DNA from: Ophioderma brevispina
Lineage: Eukaryota > Echinodermata > Ophiuroidea > Amphilepidida > Ophiodermatidae
Reading direction: 5' to 3'
Assembly: GCA_023653785.1 (NCBI GenBank)
Contig: JAMKCH010005331.1
Span: 33,519-97,518 of the forward strand
Length of the DNA: 64,000 bases
Shown one piece after another: positions 1 through 11,944 of this stretch (its first letter is position 1; each line of letters opens with the position of its first letter). A model generated the notes under the pieces. The model ran no database searches, was not told the origin of the DNA, and saw nothing but the letters and a program-made list of their open reading frames with translations. The translations under genes and the position numbers were made by a program.

Positions 1-160
1 TGAGCTAACAGACATCAACCGAGTAACGAGCAAACGGAATCAATAACTGCAAATGGTACCAGTTTATACCACTCGACCCAATTTCGTGATTCTTTTCAGC
101 TGTTTGAGATAACCGACATGTTCCCCTCCCTCGTCAAAGTGAATATCATGGAAATACCTC

Positions 161-430
161 ATGCAAGGGTTTATCTCACAGTTCAAGAACTTAGCTCGTA
201 GCTGTGCTTGGAGTGATCAAGCTGCTGTTTTCAGATTATTACAGTGTATGAAAGGTGACGCAGCTACATTTGTGTTTGAGCGGTGGATCAAAGTACGAGA
301 TCGTCTTCCAGAAAATTGTAATTTGCATTGGAAAAACGATTTGTTGACTCCAGCCGCCTTTTTTCATCACTATTTGTCGCAACTTGATGCAGTAAAGTTG
401 GAACCGAACGACACTGTCCGCCAGGTTTGA
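161..430 (+). pseudogene. gag-like fragment of gypsy element
   Basis: An 89-codon frame contains a gag/capsid-like pattern: an F-x-x-F-x-x-L-A-R start, then W-S-D, then a run of the type LLQCMKGDAATFVFERW, and ends with the sequence YLSQLDAVKLEPNDTVRQV. This W...L..L.G.A..F pattern is seen in the capsid of Ty3/gypsy elements (established family knowledge). The frame closes at 428-430, where the next frame seems to continue (codons reading EVELDNLA), suggesting a frameshift. It lies in order upstream of the protease and RT fragments of the same element. Alone it would be a weak call; its position makes it credible. Confidence 0.5.
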
Positions 431-1161
431 GGTGGAACTTGACAATTTGGCTGCGTAAATGCTACCCCACAGCAGATGATGACACGCGGTGATGTTTAGG
501 TTAGGCCTCCTGGCGTCATTTTATAATTCGTTGGTTGACAGAAGCGTGCCATATTAATGAAGGAGCCAGCGACTATGGCGCAAGCAAGATCAATATGTTG
601 AGGGGTATTCTAGTGTGGAGGTACTTTACGACCTCGCAGATACGTGCTGTGACATTCGCAAATCACTCCGAGATCCACCAGTTATAGGCAAGATGGTGAG
701 GCAGCTGATCATGGTTGATTGCAGAAGCAATTTCACAAGCGCTAAAGTGACAATTGATAAACAAGTTAGTGACATGGTTCACAAGCAGATGCAAAATACC
801 AGCTGATCATCTAACTACACCAGTCCATTTATAAGCCACGTGAGAGATCATTCAAAAAGAATTTCTGGAGTTAAGAAGAAAGATCTGAGTAAGATCCGTG
901 TACAAGCTGTCAACAATTTGGAAAAAAAAAAAGGCACTATTCCACATCTTGCCCTATAATGTTAAGCAGAGGGAGAATTGGCAACCCATGTCTGCACCCC
1001 CACACCATGCAACAATGATGAAACCAGGATGAATATGTCAGAATAGTGTCAAAACCAAGAAACTCGGGAAAACGAGTAGCCTGGACTGTGTTAATACCCA
1101 AGCACAGTCCAGTGATGCTATTACTGCGTGAAAATGTCTCAATAACGTCTTTCTGCAAACA

Positions 1162-1400
1162 GTGAATGTCAAAATTAGTGGGAAAGATACAAAGCTTTCT
1201 TACGATACTGGTGCAGCGTATATATAATCTCTACTGAGATTTTCTATGAGATACCTGAAGAAACCGACCTGTAACTCGCCTAGGTGAGATGTTATTAGAG
1301 CTGCTTGATGCCAGTCAAATACCTGTTGTTGCCGGGGTATCTGTGAACATTGAGATCGGTACACAGTGTTTTCCGTGGAATATAATTTAGCTCCTAATTA
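1162..1400 (+). pseudogene. Retropepsin-type aspartic protease fragment of gypsy element
   Basis: Translation from 1162 reads VNVKISGKDTKLSYDTGAAY, with the DTGA active-site loop at 1204-1215. This is the usual start of a retroelement protease: a beta strand with x-x-G, then the catalytic D-T-G-A. A stop follows the next few codons. Further on, in another frame (about 1330-1400), the run VNIEIGTQCFPWNI resembles the second half of gypsy proteases. The enzyme would cleave the Gag-Pol polyprotein; here it is frame-broken and inactive. It precedes the linker and RT fragments on the same strand. Confidence 0.7.
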
Positions 1401-1756
1401 CTGACAATGGGCTACGAGGGTCGGCTTCTTGTATCATGCTGGTGTGTGTTTGACGCTAGGAGAGGGTTGTGCATAAATGGGCAGTGGACCTCTTTCGAGT
1501 TGGTCAATGAATACCCAAAGGTGGCCCCGAGTTTACCTAGCTAGGAGTACAATAGTTCCGCATTTCCAGCACTCAGCGATGTGTATTAGAGGAAAAGCTG
1601 ATTTCAATGGATTTGGTCACAGGTACTGTATAGTGGGGAACCTATACCTGAAATATTTTCAGAAGATGAATACGGAAATAGTAAGAGGAGACTGTAGATT
1701 CTGCTGGACGATAGTTGGACATAGTCTTGTAAACCCATCACCGTTCAGATATTGGT

Positions 1757-1850
1757 ATACCAGTTCGTGTTATGAACCCAACTAAGGAGGATGTTACACT
1801 GCATGATGGTTGTTCATTGGGTATGCGAGTGAAATGGAGTCGATTGAACC
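1757..1850 (+). pseudogene. Protease-RT linker of gypsy pol
   Basis: The frame at 1757 reads IPVRVMNPTKEDVTLHDG followed by a glycine/leucine segment. The pattern P-V-R-(V/L)-x-N-P-T-x-x-x-V-x-L-x-x-G is typical of the spacer between protease and RT in many gypsy pol proteins (family knowledge). It has no known catalytic role. It fixes the orientation and order of this relic between the DTGA protease and the RT start. Confidence 0.6.
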
Positions 1851-2109
1851 TATAGATGATGAGGAATATGTAGTAATGAACATCATGATAGGGTTTTCGT
1901 ACAAGTAACGTGCCGTATGTTCAGTGAACAAAAGAATGTTAGCCCTGAGTTTACAGGCTCCAGCTTGCGGACAGTGCATGGACAGACAAACCTTAAAGAT
2001 CTATATTGGGCCGCTCATTTGCCAATCTTGACTAAAAACCAATGTGAAAAATAGCAAAATGGTTAGATAAGATTAATCTCCATTTTGCTGCTTCTGCTAA
2101 GATTGGGTT

Positions 2110-2390
2110 GGACATCGGAATTCAGCACATCATTGAGACCGGAGAGATGCACGCCCAGTGCGACCCCACAACCTCGAAGACAGCCCAAAGCCTTTGAAAA
2201 GAGGAGAGGAGGAAAAAGTGATAGCGGATCAACTCGCCGCTGGTGTTATCACCGAATCAACTTCACCATTGTCTTCACCTTTGGTTTATGTGCGGAAGGA
2301 AATCAGGAGATAGAAGAAACTAGACCCTGTGTGGGTTATCGCCGGGCGGGTAATGAGTTAACCTCCGTAAGGATGCATATTTTATTCTGG
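2110..2390 (+). pseudogene. N-terminal reverse transcriptase fragment of gypsy pol
   Basis: One frame reads IQHIIETGEMHAQ and another, overlapping frame reads LAAGVITESTSPLSSPLVYV, the gypsy RT entry block (H-x-I-x-T-G ... G-V-I-x-x-S-x-S-P-x-x-S-P-x-V-x-V-x-K). Immediately after, in a third frame, RPCVGYRRAGNELT corresponds to the canonical R-x-C-V-D-Y-R-x-L-N-x-x-T block, with the usual aspartate replaced by glycine. The frame switches mean at least two indels. The downstream palm domain with YxDD is absent. This is the strongest evidence that the element at the left end is gypsy-type. Confidence 0.8.
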
Positions 2391-2460
2391 CATCCTTCAA
2401 CATGTAGTTTATTCCGTTTGAGGCTGCCGAATTATGGGTTGTGGTACCAATAAAAAATTC

Positions 2461-4761
2461 TTCCAACCAATCTAATAGGCCATGTGGGACAGTGGTAGTG
2501 CTATCAATACATGTCTCCCAGGGGTGAAGTATGAACCCATGGATTCATGTCGTAAAGGCCCACACTAGTACTAGGCCAATCATTTGAAAGGATGGATCAC
2601 ATACCTTAATTGGGAATCCAATTCAGACTATTCCCCTAAGGCAATATTTGTGTTGGTCAGTCACACCTTATGTGTATGTGCTCCGCAAGAATACTGTATG
2701 TTAGTTCAAAAGAACCCTTATAGCTGGTCAACACCATCATGGCTTTTAAAATTTTAAAAGTATGAGGACCTACCCATCAACAAACAATAATCCCTACAAA
2801 TGCGATACAGGTGATGAGCAAGCGAGTTGATGACGGTGTTTTATTTCGTGAAGTTGTTAATTTATTATTTTTTTTATTATTTTTTTTTATTTTATTACGG
2901 TTGCATTTTCTTAATTTTAAACAATATCAATATTATTACTTACATTTGCACTGATGCACGTAAGTGTCTGCGGATATTTAACTGAGCTGAGTGAATTATG
3001 TTGGTAATGGGTCAAGCATCAGTTGTGAATTGTGGCTCGAGGACTTGCCTCTGAACAAAAGTGCACAAACTAGCCCTGTCCAAAGGGTTGCGTAATCGCT
3101 AGAACTTTGAAAATGTCATACATTGTGCTGTTGTGATGAGCATTTCCGAGCGGTCGAAATGTCAGACAAGATATCACCAAAGGTAGAGAGATAAAGACGA
3201 AAGTTCACACAGAAGAAGATACAGTTATGATTTCATTGATTAGTGTTCGCCAATAGCAATCGTCCGCAACATAATTAGATACCAGTTGAACTGCGTTCCC
3301 ATAGATTATTTTGTTCCGTCACTGAAGATTCCCCAAATTAAACTGAAGTTTATTCTCGGGCGAACATAATATACGCGAACCTCCAATCAGATGCTGAGCC
3401 ACAATAGATACAATTGCGTAAAGCATTTCAGACGTGGTTGGCCATTTAATTCCTCAATCTAAAATCTAGAATAATCTTGATTTTTTATGTTAATTCTAAA
3501 ACGAACACATATCACGCACGACCCGGCAAAGAGCCTCAAGGACGTATCAATTCTTGCACCTTCTACATATAGACCTACTCAGGCCACAAAACTGCCACCC
3601 CCCTGGAACTCTTCCTGTTTTTTTAACTGTTTTAAGAATGTAAACATCCAAATTGTTTTCAACGCCTCGTGGAGTGATTTCAGTCAGGGTCCTTTTCACC
3701 ATTATGTTATTTTTTTTTCATGCCTATGTCCCTTTAATAATGTATCCACCCAATGCATGCTTCGGCTTTTAAATGACTGTATCAATTGTATGATTTACTT
3801 CTCAAACGAAATTACGGTGATTTGAAAAATAGCTACTTCTTCAAAACCCTAGCAAGCAACTTTTCGTCAAATACGTACCCAGTTTGAATTATTTGCGACA
3901 TGTACGAGCATAAGCATGGTAAGTGATCGTTAAGTGTCCTAGCTAATCTAAAATTAATATATCTATCTGACTAGATATTGATTGCAATGTAAAATCTGTA
4001 TATGCATTTCGGTCTTTAGTGAATGCCTTTTACATTGGCTTGTTGATTCCTCTTGATGCTTTTATTTTGTTACATTAGCATAAAGACTCAGTTTTTAGGG
4101 TTTTTTTTTTTGCAAGAAAACCAATTGGATTTTAAATACCACAAAAGAAACGATTCCTTTAATGACATCCGACATTTTTTAGATTTTCTTCTAAAAGATA
4201 TATTATATCAATACTACAAACAACCCCTCAGCTATTTAATTTGAGATCCAATGTCCAAATAATACCGGAATACTGAGGCACTCTGTATTCTGGTTGTAAA
4301 TATGGTCGTCTAATCCCCCCAATTCATCCTCCCATTCCAGCTAAAATAAGGTGACATTGAACGAAAATGACCTTAAGGAATTTGCTTATACTGTCCAAAT
4401 TAGAAAGACTTGTTTGTTCCATGAAAAGCAACATTAAACGAAAAAAAAAACACATCATTATCATGTGATGTTTAAAACTACATTACTTTTCAGTAGGCAC
4501 TTAAAACCTAGTGCCGCAAGAATTTAATCGGACACAACATCAAAAGGTCATACAATCCTTTAAAACAATAGGGTAAATAGGAAAGCAGAAGTCATTATCG
4601 ATGAGGCTTTTGGCTTGATTGAAATGTGAATCCATGCATGCTCATTTGCGGCTTATTTGTGTATGAACCGACATCGCGAGGTCATGGTGAAATCCTTTTT
4701 GCATCAATGAGTTAATGTAAGAAACTAGGCATGAAATAGTCCTTCGTGTGCAAATTATGCA
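2461..4761. other. No gene recognised
   Basis: A/T-rich sequence with no splice-flanked exon or known domain that I can support. It holds a T/A-rich low-complexity stretch around 2860-2900 that may mark the decayed end of the gypsy relic. The 112-codon frame at 3487-3825 has no recognisable motif and is probably chance. Confidence 0.5.
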
Positions 4762-5088
4762 GTTGGACAATGTTAAATGTCTTACAACCAAAGGATCTTA
4801 TGATGACGGTAACAGGTGCTTGGTTCCTTTAATTGGATGTTTTAAACGTAAATGTGGAAATGCCAATCGTGTAAACGCAGCTGTGCTTGAACGGAGGAAA
4901 CTCTAAACCTTTTGCCATCATCGATAGTTAATTGAACGTGATAAGGCGTGGAGTAGTCGTTCTGAGGTCCAGTATAAAGTTGGACATGTTAACATGTCTT
5001 ACAAATCAAACGGAATTCTTCTGGTGACGATTACAGGTACGTATTGCTTTAATTTAGGTTTTGAACGTCAAATGAAAAGCCAATCATC
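4762..5088 (+). repeat. Two diverged direct copies, period about 217 bp
   Basis: The segment 4762-4869 (starting GTTGGACAATGTTAAATGTC) recurs at 4979-5088 (starting GTTGGACATGTTAACATGTC). The two share ordered blocks ending at a common CCAATC. Identity is moderate with several indels, so this is an old tandem duplication. No coding signal is evident in either copy. Confidence 0.5.
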
Positions 5089-6547
5089 AGACTGTCCCCC
5101 CAAAAAAAAACTATACAATCACAGATTAATTTGTTTTTTGCCAAAATTTTTAAGTTCATCTCAAGTGAGTGTTTTACTGATTCTTTTAGGAGGTTTCCAG
5201 CTTTCATGAGATTTTTAGTTGGTGTATTTCGGGGGTCTGGTTCATGAGTTATGGTTAATTATCTGAAACAGTTCAAAAACCCTGTTTGGGCCAGTTTTCG
5301 GCTAAGCTCCTGATACACAAAGTTGCCATTGAAAATCACCATTCAGACATCTTTTATTAACAATTGGAAATAAACAGTAGGTATAACGTGCTGTTTCTTG
5401 TGATATAACACCAAAAATGCTAATTATAACTTTATATGTCCGCAATTGCCTACTCAATACTGTAGCATTGGAAATTCAATTCAAATAGTTCTTGTTGTCT
5501 CAGCTTTAACTCAGGTTTCACGCAGAAAGAAGAACCATAAAAACACGCTTGCTGAAAGTAAACTGCGACCTTTGAACACCACCATCCTTTCCTTTATGCT
5601 CTTTGTTGGACCCTGCGTTTCTTTTCGTTTCTTCGTTCTGTTCCTCCCTGCATCTTGGAGGCAGTGGGAATAGGGAAGGTAATTTGGTCCATCCACATTA
5701 GAGCGTTGTCCGCCCATTTGTCCCCTCAACCAACAACTTGTAGGCTGTTACATTAGATTTCGAGCAGTCAAATTCCCCAAGGCATTTCCAGAATTATGAG
5801 CTTGTCGCCCTTGAGAAGTGAGTCCCTCATTTCACCCACAACATAACAATTTCTGTGCTTTCACTGAAAATAATATATGATTATTAACTGCCCTATAATA
5901 GCAATTCAATCCTGATCTGTACAATATTCTTTTGTTGAAAAGGGTTTATCCCACAATGAATGCTACCGCCTTATACTTTTAGTTTCTCGAACCTTCAGGT
6001 GAAACTGGCCCCATGGTATTTTTATCCTTGTGTTCAACTGACAATATCTCCGCTTAGGTCCATCAAATTGGATGGAAATAAAAGCGAGCTTGGTCGTGTC
6101 TCAACAAATAAGTAAACAGTCTGGCAAAAATGCACAGTTTATATTTTTTAATAATTTTTAGTTTGAGAATATCGTTTTTTTGGGACCTTCTTATAAGCTT
6201 GTAAACGGAAGTAACGTGTTTAGGGGTTGAAACTATAGGGGTGTTTGAGTGTGTGTTTGATTGACGAGAAAAATAAGTGTATAACTGATAAACATTCATT
6301 CATACACGAGCAAGAATTTAGTGCTCTCCGACCACTTTTTTGTACGCGTCCAGTGATTAAAGTATTTGTGTTGTTAAATTTCGGTATTTTTTTGGAAATT
6401 AACATCTCTCTTCAACATCGGTAGGCATTATCAACTGATATCCCTCATGATATACTCATTAATATTAGTACCCACAAATTTGACGCATTTGACATTAAAT
6501 TATAGATGATTTCTTGCAACTCAACTAATATTGAAACAAAAGGCGAT
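5089..6547. other. No gene recognised
   Basis: Non-coding-looking A/T-rich sequence. Short frames on both strands (5446-5673, 6063-6299) have no domain, no flanking splice pattern and no similarity to one another. Confidence 0.5.
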
Positions 6548-6549
6548 GT

Positions 6550-8034
6550 AAGGCTGACTCATATTTCCAGAGGATGACTCCCTCAATTTTTCTAACAAAT
6601 CGAGTTTCTCTGCATATACATAAGGCTTGTCCACATACTGGTTCACTGTGTGAAATATCTACCTCCAGTCGACGGTCCTTCATATAGAAAGTCACAACCT
6701 TTGGTAATAACATTCAGGTCCTAATCAGTACCTACAGGTTGAGTCAAAAAGATTTACACTCGATTTCATAAAATATTAGCAATTTTAACAAGTTTAAAAA
6801 AAAAAAAAAAAAAAAACAATAGCTCATTATATCTACTATCATTGGTAAAATCTAAAGTTTATCTTTTTTCGCAGATTGGGAATATGATAAATTGACGGAA
6901 AGCGCCAAAAGACCATATTGACCACGTTTGTACATTCTTCACACGTCCACAGCAGCAAAAGTCCATTGACATTTAGCTACTGTCATCCTAAATGGCTTAA
7001 TAACTTTTGTATTTGTTATAAAGTAACCATTTCATAATACGTAGAACGGGGTTATTAAGAATATTTATTAACAATTGTTAATGACAGTAAGCGTAACAGG
7101 TGACACAGGAGGGAAGGGGAGGCACTGTTCCCCTCCCATATGGGCCTTACCACCAGACAAAAAGCTTAAGCTAGCGTAAAACAAACAGGAAAAGTGGGAA
7201 AAGGACAAGCAGAAACGGAGTAGAGAAAAGATGGGGAAGGGAGAGCGAAAAGGATTGAAGGCAAAGGGAAAGGCAGAGCAGATGGACGTTCAATGTCTGT
7301 ATGTCCAAATATGATCCACAAAAGAAACCCCTCCCCAATCAGGTTATGAAGGAGACGGTGCGGAAAAAAGGGGGTCAACCGGCGGTATTTGCACAGGATT
7401 ACCTAAAATTTGCATTCAGTTTCGGTGATATGATATGATTATGGGAACAAGTTCGAACATTTATTGAAAGTAATGCTTCAAAATTGGGTTGTAAGATCCG
7501 TGATTTGTTATTGATTTCAGAATAATGAAATAGTTGAACATTTTTTGATGCAACACATAAGGGTTTACACAAAGGTATCAAAGCAAGCACAGAATGTCAT
7601 GATGTACTGTGTAGGTGACTCATCAAAAGTCCCGTGCGGCCAAATTACACAATAGTGAGTCTGTGGACAGAGTGAAAAAATGGGTACCTATCTTAAGTTA
7701 GACATAACTTTCGCAATCCAAAGTTTCAATCTCAAATTCAAAATTCTCAGTAGGTGAAAGGAGCTAGTTTTATATATGATAGTTGGTATCTTTGGTAGAT
7801 TTTTCACCTGATATGTAGAAAAAAAATTCAAACAAAACGGTGTAAATATTTTTTGATCACCCGGTCTGGTACTGCTATACTAACATAAATGTTACTGCAT
7901 CAAAACGAAAATCCGATATTAATATCAAACTTTGGACTTAAGCATTATAGTGATTACCTTAGGTCTAGTCGACTATTGTTAATTAATTCACCCAAAATAT
8001 CTGATTTTGGGGGGAAAATCACTGAGTCAGCTTT
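6550..8034. mobile_element. TIR element of the AAGGCTGA family, interrupted by a second element
   Basis: The left end reads AAGGCTGACTCATATTTCC at about 6552 and the right end is TGAGTCAGCTTTA at about 8022-8034, forming inverted ends. Related ends and internal blocks (the motif CACTGTGTGAAAT and the block AAAACGAAAATCCGAT) occur in the element at 16,002-16,717 and in the split one at 32,524-36,420. This copy is longer than expected because an unrelated TIR element sits inside it (6736-7866). No transposase is encoded, so it is non-autonomous. Confidence 0.55.
6736..7866. mobile_element. Putative mariner-like non-autonomous element, nested
   Basis: Inverted ends are visible: the left starts CAGGTTGAGTCAAAAAGATT (6736) and the reverse complement of the right end reads CCGGGTGATCAAAAAATATT (near 7864), both followed by TACAC. 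Such ends resemble Tc1/mariner TIRs, which usually begin CAGGGTG and are flanked by TA (family knowledge). The inside carries a 21-A tract (6796-6816) and a purine-rich stretch (7100-7380) but no transposase frame. The element lies inside another TIR element. The boundary is uncertain by a few bases and no clean target duplication is seen. Confidence 0.45.
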
Positions 8035-9023
8035 ATTGTCAAATTTATGACAAAAATGAAAACCTAAGTAAAAAAAACCACAGGCTAAAAACAGAATTAT
8101 AAGCTAAATACAACAGAAAAAGAATGTCGACACAACCTTAAGCCACCACACTCACAAGAAGCCCGAACATTTTAGTCTAAATTTGTCGTGTTTAAATTTA
8201 AGCAAAGAAAGAAAAATCAGTACTCTACAACGTGATTCAAGTTGATCACAACCAAGAAATGTTTAGGAGTAGCAACAAATTTACGGCTTATTTTCTTTTC
8301 AGCAACCCAACTAACTTCGAATGACTACAATGACCGCCATGAAAAAAAGTCTGTAAAATATATTGGCAAGGTACATTTTTGTTGGATTTAGCGTTTGTAC
8401 CATTTTGAAATTGTTTGAAATATTACATTGCGCCCTAACTGAACGTGTATTTCTTTTGCTAGTTCTGTAAGGTACATATAAAAACATGTGTATTCAGTTA
8501 TACGAAAAGATACATCCTTTGCAAATGTTAATCATGTAAACGTTTATAATATTTTAATACAGTTTGCATGTTGATCACGGTGGACTCGCATGTGTGTGTA
8601 CTCAGGAAAAGGCAAGACACAAGGTTAGGACTGATGAACTGGTCACTTCCATCCAAGGATCGCTGCTTCTGTCAACGTGTGTTGGCCCCTGCCTTCCTTA
8701 CTCCCAACAGATGTTCAACCGCTGACAAAGCTAAGGATGACATCTGGTTCACCAATCAAAAAGACCTCCTCACTCAAAGGACAAATTGGATCCTCAATAA
8801 ACTAGATCTGCTTCTTGATAGAAAATTCTGTTGTAAGTTCATCAACAGTTAGAAGTACGAGTTCCATTTTAATGTACAGTATATATGCAATAGATATAGT
8901 AATCAGTTATTCACCCTGCCATTCAAACCTTTATCAATTCAAATAAGTGGTATTCGTCAACTTTTGCAATGAGCGAATGGATCAGAAAGAATTTTATTGC
9001 GCTAATTCTTGACGCTTCTGCAG
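8035..9023. other. No gene recognised
   Basis: A 94-codon frame at 8568-8852 begins just after an acceptor-like TTTTAATACAG, but its protein shows no known motif and I cannot call it an exon. Nothing else is supported. Confidence 0.4.
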
Positions 9024-9560
9024 TTAAAGCAATAACAGCACATTTTTTGAAGAGCGCCCACGATTTTCCGGATATTTTGAGATTTTTGCACAGTTGCATT
9101 GGTAACTGACTAGCAAACAATACCTGTGAATGGTAGAGCTCAAAAAATCTCTATTTTGTAATTAGAATAATTAATATCGGAGATCTCCGATAATAATTCA
9201 ACGGCTGCTGGAAACGTACTTACAATATGAAATAGCCGGAAAATTGTGCCATGTACATGTCTACGCTCATCCATTAGTTCTTCCGTCGGTTCAGGCAAGT
9301 CAAGTTAGTAGAGGTCATTTCGGGAAGTGGCACTATTTCATCATGGACTGACAGAAATTTGGCGTTTCCAGCTTCGCCATTAAATTACAATCAGGGACCT
9401 CGATTCTAATTACAAAATCGCTTCTTTTATGATAAATACGCATTTTGGAGCATTATCATGAGCAGGTATAGTTTACTAGACAGTTACTAACACAACTGTG
9501 CAAAAATCTTAAATTTTGAAAATTGAGGGCGCTCTTAAAAATGTGCTGTTATTGCTTTAA
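9024..9560. mobile_element. TTAA-flanked MITE with 20-bp perfect TIR ends and long inverted arms
   Basis: The element occupies 9028-9556 between TTAA at 9024-9027 and TTAA at 9557-9560. The left end AGCAATAACAGCACATTTTT equals the reverse complement of the right end over 20 bases, and looser inverted similarity continues for about 150 bp into each arm (the shared TTTTGTAATTAGAAT lies in both arms). An 18-bp perfect palindrome, TATCGGAGATCTCCGATA, is at 9175-9192. TTAA target duplication is characteristic of piggyBac and Kolobok transposases. No protein is encoded, so it must be mobilised in trans. Relatives form the array at 18.3-19.2 kb. Confidence 0.75.
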
Positions 9561-10219
9561 GATAGAAGTAGAAAACCAATATTATCGTCAGAAAGTATAA
9601 TATGGTGATAAATACGGATCTTGTTCTCAAAGTTTGCGGTAAGTATGGTAAGGAAGTTTGAAGATGATTTTCTAGTTTTCAAAGGATGTTGAATCGAAAT
9701 TTGTTGGTCCAACCTCTGACAAATGTGGGGTACATTGTAAAACAAGGGGATAAAATTAATAAGGGTAATTTTTTTGAAATCAGGTCAAATTGGGTGTAAA
9801 TGTATAGCAAAACATTTGTCTCGTTATAATAAAAAAGTATGGTTTGTCTTTGTTCCGACCTTTAGTTGCACAGGTACAACCCCATTAAGGTTCAAGGTTA
9901 TCCTGAGGTAAAACTAATCCTAATGCTTAGATTTTATTGAAAGTGGTGTCGAATTGTTCGTCCTTACGGTATGTGCCAAATGCTATAAATAAAAAATAAA
10001 TAAATAAATTATTCGGGCTTCATTTTTATAGCTTAAGGTTGGAACCTGCACACAATATGCCTTTTAATTCTTATAGTGAAACAAATAACAGTGTGGTGTA
10101 CACACAACTTGACTTGATTTCAAATTTACTTCTGTATGCTACTAATCTCCCCTGATTCTGCAATCCAACCCGGATTTCCCAGATATTTCCATATATGTCA
10201 TCTCACCTTCTTATTTCAG
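9561..10219. other. No gene recognised; ends in the presumed intron of the EGF exon
   Basis: No supported feature apart from the pyrimidine-rich run and AG acceptor just before 10,220. Confidence 0.4.
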
Positions 10220-10358
10220 ATCAATGACGACTGTGTATTCGACCACCATGTCAACAAATGGCGGGACCCTTTATGATAGAATTAGTGGATATATCTGCGA
10301 GTGTTTTACAAAGCATGCGAGTGTTTTACAGGCTTTGCTGGTGAGGTTTGCGAAAACG
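10220..10358 (+). pseudogene. EGF-like domain exon, frame-broken
   Basis: A splice acceptor (CTCACCTTCTTATTTCAG) ends at 10,219 and a donor (GTAAGCG) starts at 10,359. Between them three frames together spell an EGF-like domain: INDDC, then P-P-C-Q-Q, N-G-G-T, RISGYICECFT and GFAGEVCEN. The order C...C.NGGT..D.I.GY.C.C..GF.G..C matches calcium-binding EGF repeats of Notch/fibropellin-type extracellular proteins, where one repeat is often one exon. A 20-bp internal duplication (GCGAGTGTTTTACA twice, near 10,300-10,330) and at least one other indel break the frame, and the fourth cysteine is missing. It may be a dead exon or a real exon carrying assembly errors. No neighbouring EGF exon was found within several kb. 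Confidence 0.6.
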
Positions 10359-10644
10359 GTAAGCGTTAAGCCAGTGGCGATCAAAGCCACGAAATACACG
10401 AAGGACTCCTAAAAATTGTAATCACCTTTGGCAATGTAGTCCTGTTTTTTACGTACACTATGGAAGTGAATGTGCCCGTAATATACTAAACTGTCGTAGT
10501 CCACCTTGTTTGTTTTTTCCGATATAATAGCTCTTTCTAGCATGATAAATATAATCATAATAAATATACTGGCATTTATAAAGCACTATTCCTATAGACT
10601 CACTGCTGCGCCGTTGCCTATTATTATTCGCTGTCGTCAGGAAA

Positions 10645-10870
10645 TCGTCACAAGCATTTCGCTTCACCTAGGCTGGCACTGGCCAAGCGCACAAATCCCA
10701 TCAGCATTGAGATTGTTATATTCCCATAAAAGCTACCCGAATAGTCGCTTGGCGACACGACGCAAGTGAGGGAAAGTGCCTTGCCCCAGTGCCATACATT
10801 GGCCCAGCGGGTGCTCGAACCCACCAAACTTTGGAGGTCATGAGTCGGTCAGCCACTGGACACAAGCATG
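10645..10870 (-). mobile_element. tRNA-headed SINE
   Basis: Read on the minus strand, a pol III A-box-like TCCAGTGGCTGACCG (10,846-10,860) is followed by an anticodon-arm-like segment and a B box within GGTGGGTTCGAGCAC (10,811-10,825), at tRNA spacing. Then comes a body with GGGGCAAGGCACTT and a tail with TGGGAATATAACAATCTC. The body and tail blocks recur at 15,427-15,765 (GGGCAAGATACTT and TGGGAATGTTACAATCT), showing one dispersed family. SINEs encode no protein and depend on LINE machinery. Confidence 0.7.
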
Positions 10871-11944
10871 TGCCCTAATTTTTACTGTGCGGCACATGGT
10901 CCATGCAGACCTAGGGGAGTTTTTGTGGTTAAAATAAATACACAGTTTCACACAGGGAATGACACACACTATTTTCGGAGGCTTAGTCTTGGACAACAGC
11001 GGCTCAGAAGAACTTCCCAAGTACCTTTTCGCATACAGTTTCGTTTTTCCGTGGCCACCGGGAACCTCTCATAGCATAACATTAAGCATACTTTCCGCAC
11101 AACACGTGTCATGTAGATTATCAGAGCTGACGCTTAAAGGATAAGCAGCGATTTGTTTATCCGAAACATTGAAAAAATGCATCAAAATTCGCATTTTGAT
11201 ATTTTTTGTTACTGCCAGGACGTTGCTAACATAACCGCAAGGTTGTTTGTCGTAAAATCTGTTTATTAAGACGAGTCGGTACCTGTTTTATATCCGATTC
11301 TTATAATTTCTATACGTTCGTATCAAAATTCTACTTGAGAATCAAAAACCTTTTCCTGTGAATATCCCGGATTTATAAGCGTAGTGCACCATGACCTATA
11401 TAGGTTTGGCTTGGCTTCACAAACACATACATTTTTTGATCTTTGTTTTATAGGTCTTCATTGAGCTACTTGTATACACAATCAGGTGTTTTAATAGTGC
11501 AGATTTTAGAGACGCCATCGCTGTATGACGGTATGACATCATTTCCTCAAATACTTAGTTGTTCACTATTGTGTTTTTTGTTTGGTCAAAACAACTTAGT
11601 TTGTGGCAGGCACCTAAATATACGAGGAAAATCAGACGCATTCTTTATCGGAAGGACGTTTTCGTTTACGGACCATTCAAATGCGAGTACGCCAAATGAA
11701 AAATGTTCATCACGGTATAAGTTCACCCTTTGTACCTAGTTCAACTTCAAAGGTCCCAGAAATGAAATGATTAAGCCTACTCCAAATCTTTTACGACGTG
11801 GCTTCCATTCCAATAACTGCCACCAAAAAGAATAACTACCAGTGCATCATTAGTGAACTATTGATTTTCAGTCAGTGCCAGAATAAGAGATTCACACCGT
11901 CCAACTTTAAATTTGCTACTACTCTCTAGTAGTCTGCCAAGATG
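10871..11944. other. No gene recognised
   Basis: A 98-codon frame at 11,443-11,739 has no recognisable motif or convincing splice context. No repeat with a second clear copy was found here. Confidence 0.4.

Larger units (their letters stand above)
1..2460 (+). mobile_element. Decayed Ty3/gypsy retrotransposon fragment (gag-protease-RT), left end outside window
   Basis: Pieces of a gypsy-type polyprotein occur in the expected order on one strand: a gag-like stretch (161-430), an aspartic protease with a DTGA active site (1162-1230), the protease-RT linker (1757-1850) and the start of reverse transcriptase (about 2110-2380). Stops and frame changes separate every piece, so no functional polyprotein can be made. 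The family encodes capsid, protease, RT/RNase H and integrase; only the first half remains, with no RT catalytic YxDD box, RNase H, integrase or 3' LTR recognisable after 2460. No 5' LTR is visible, because the copy begins at or before the window edge. Gypsy is preferred over BEL/Pao because of the linker and RT motifs. Confidence 0.8.
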
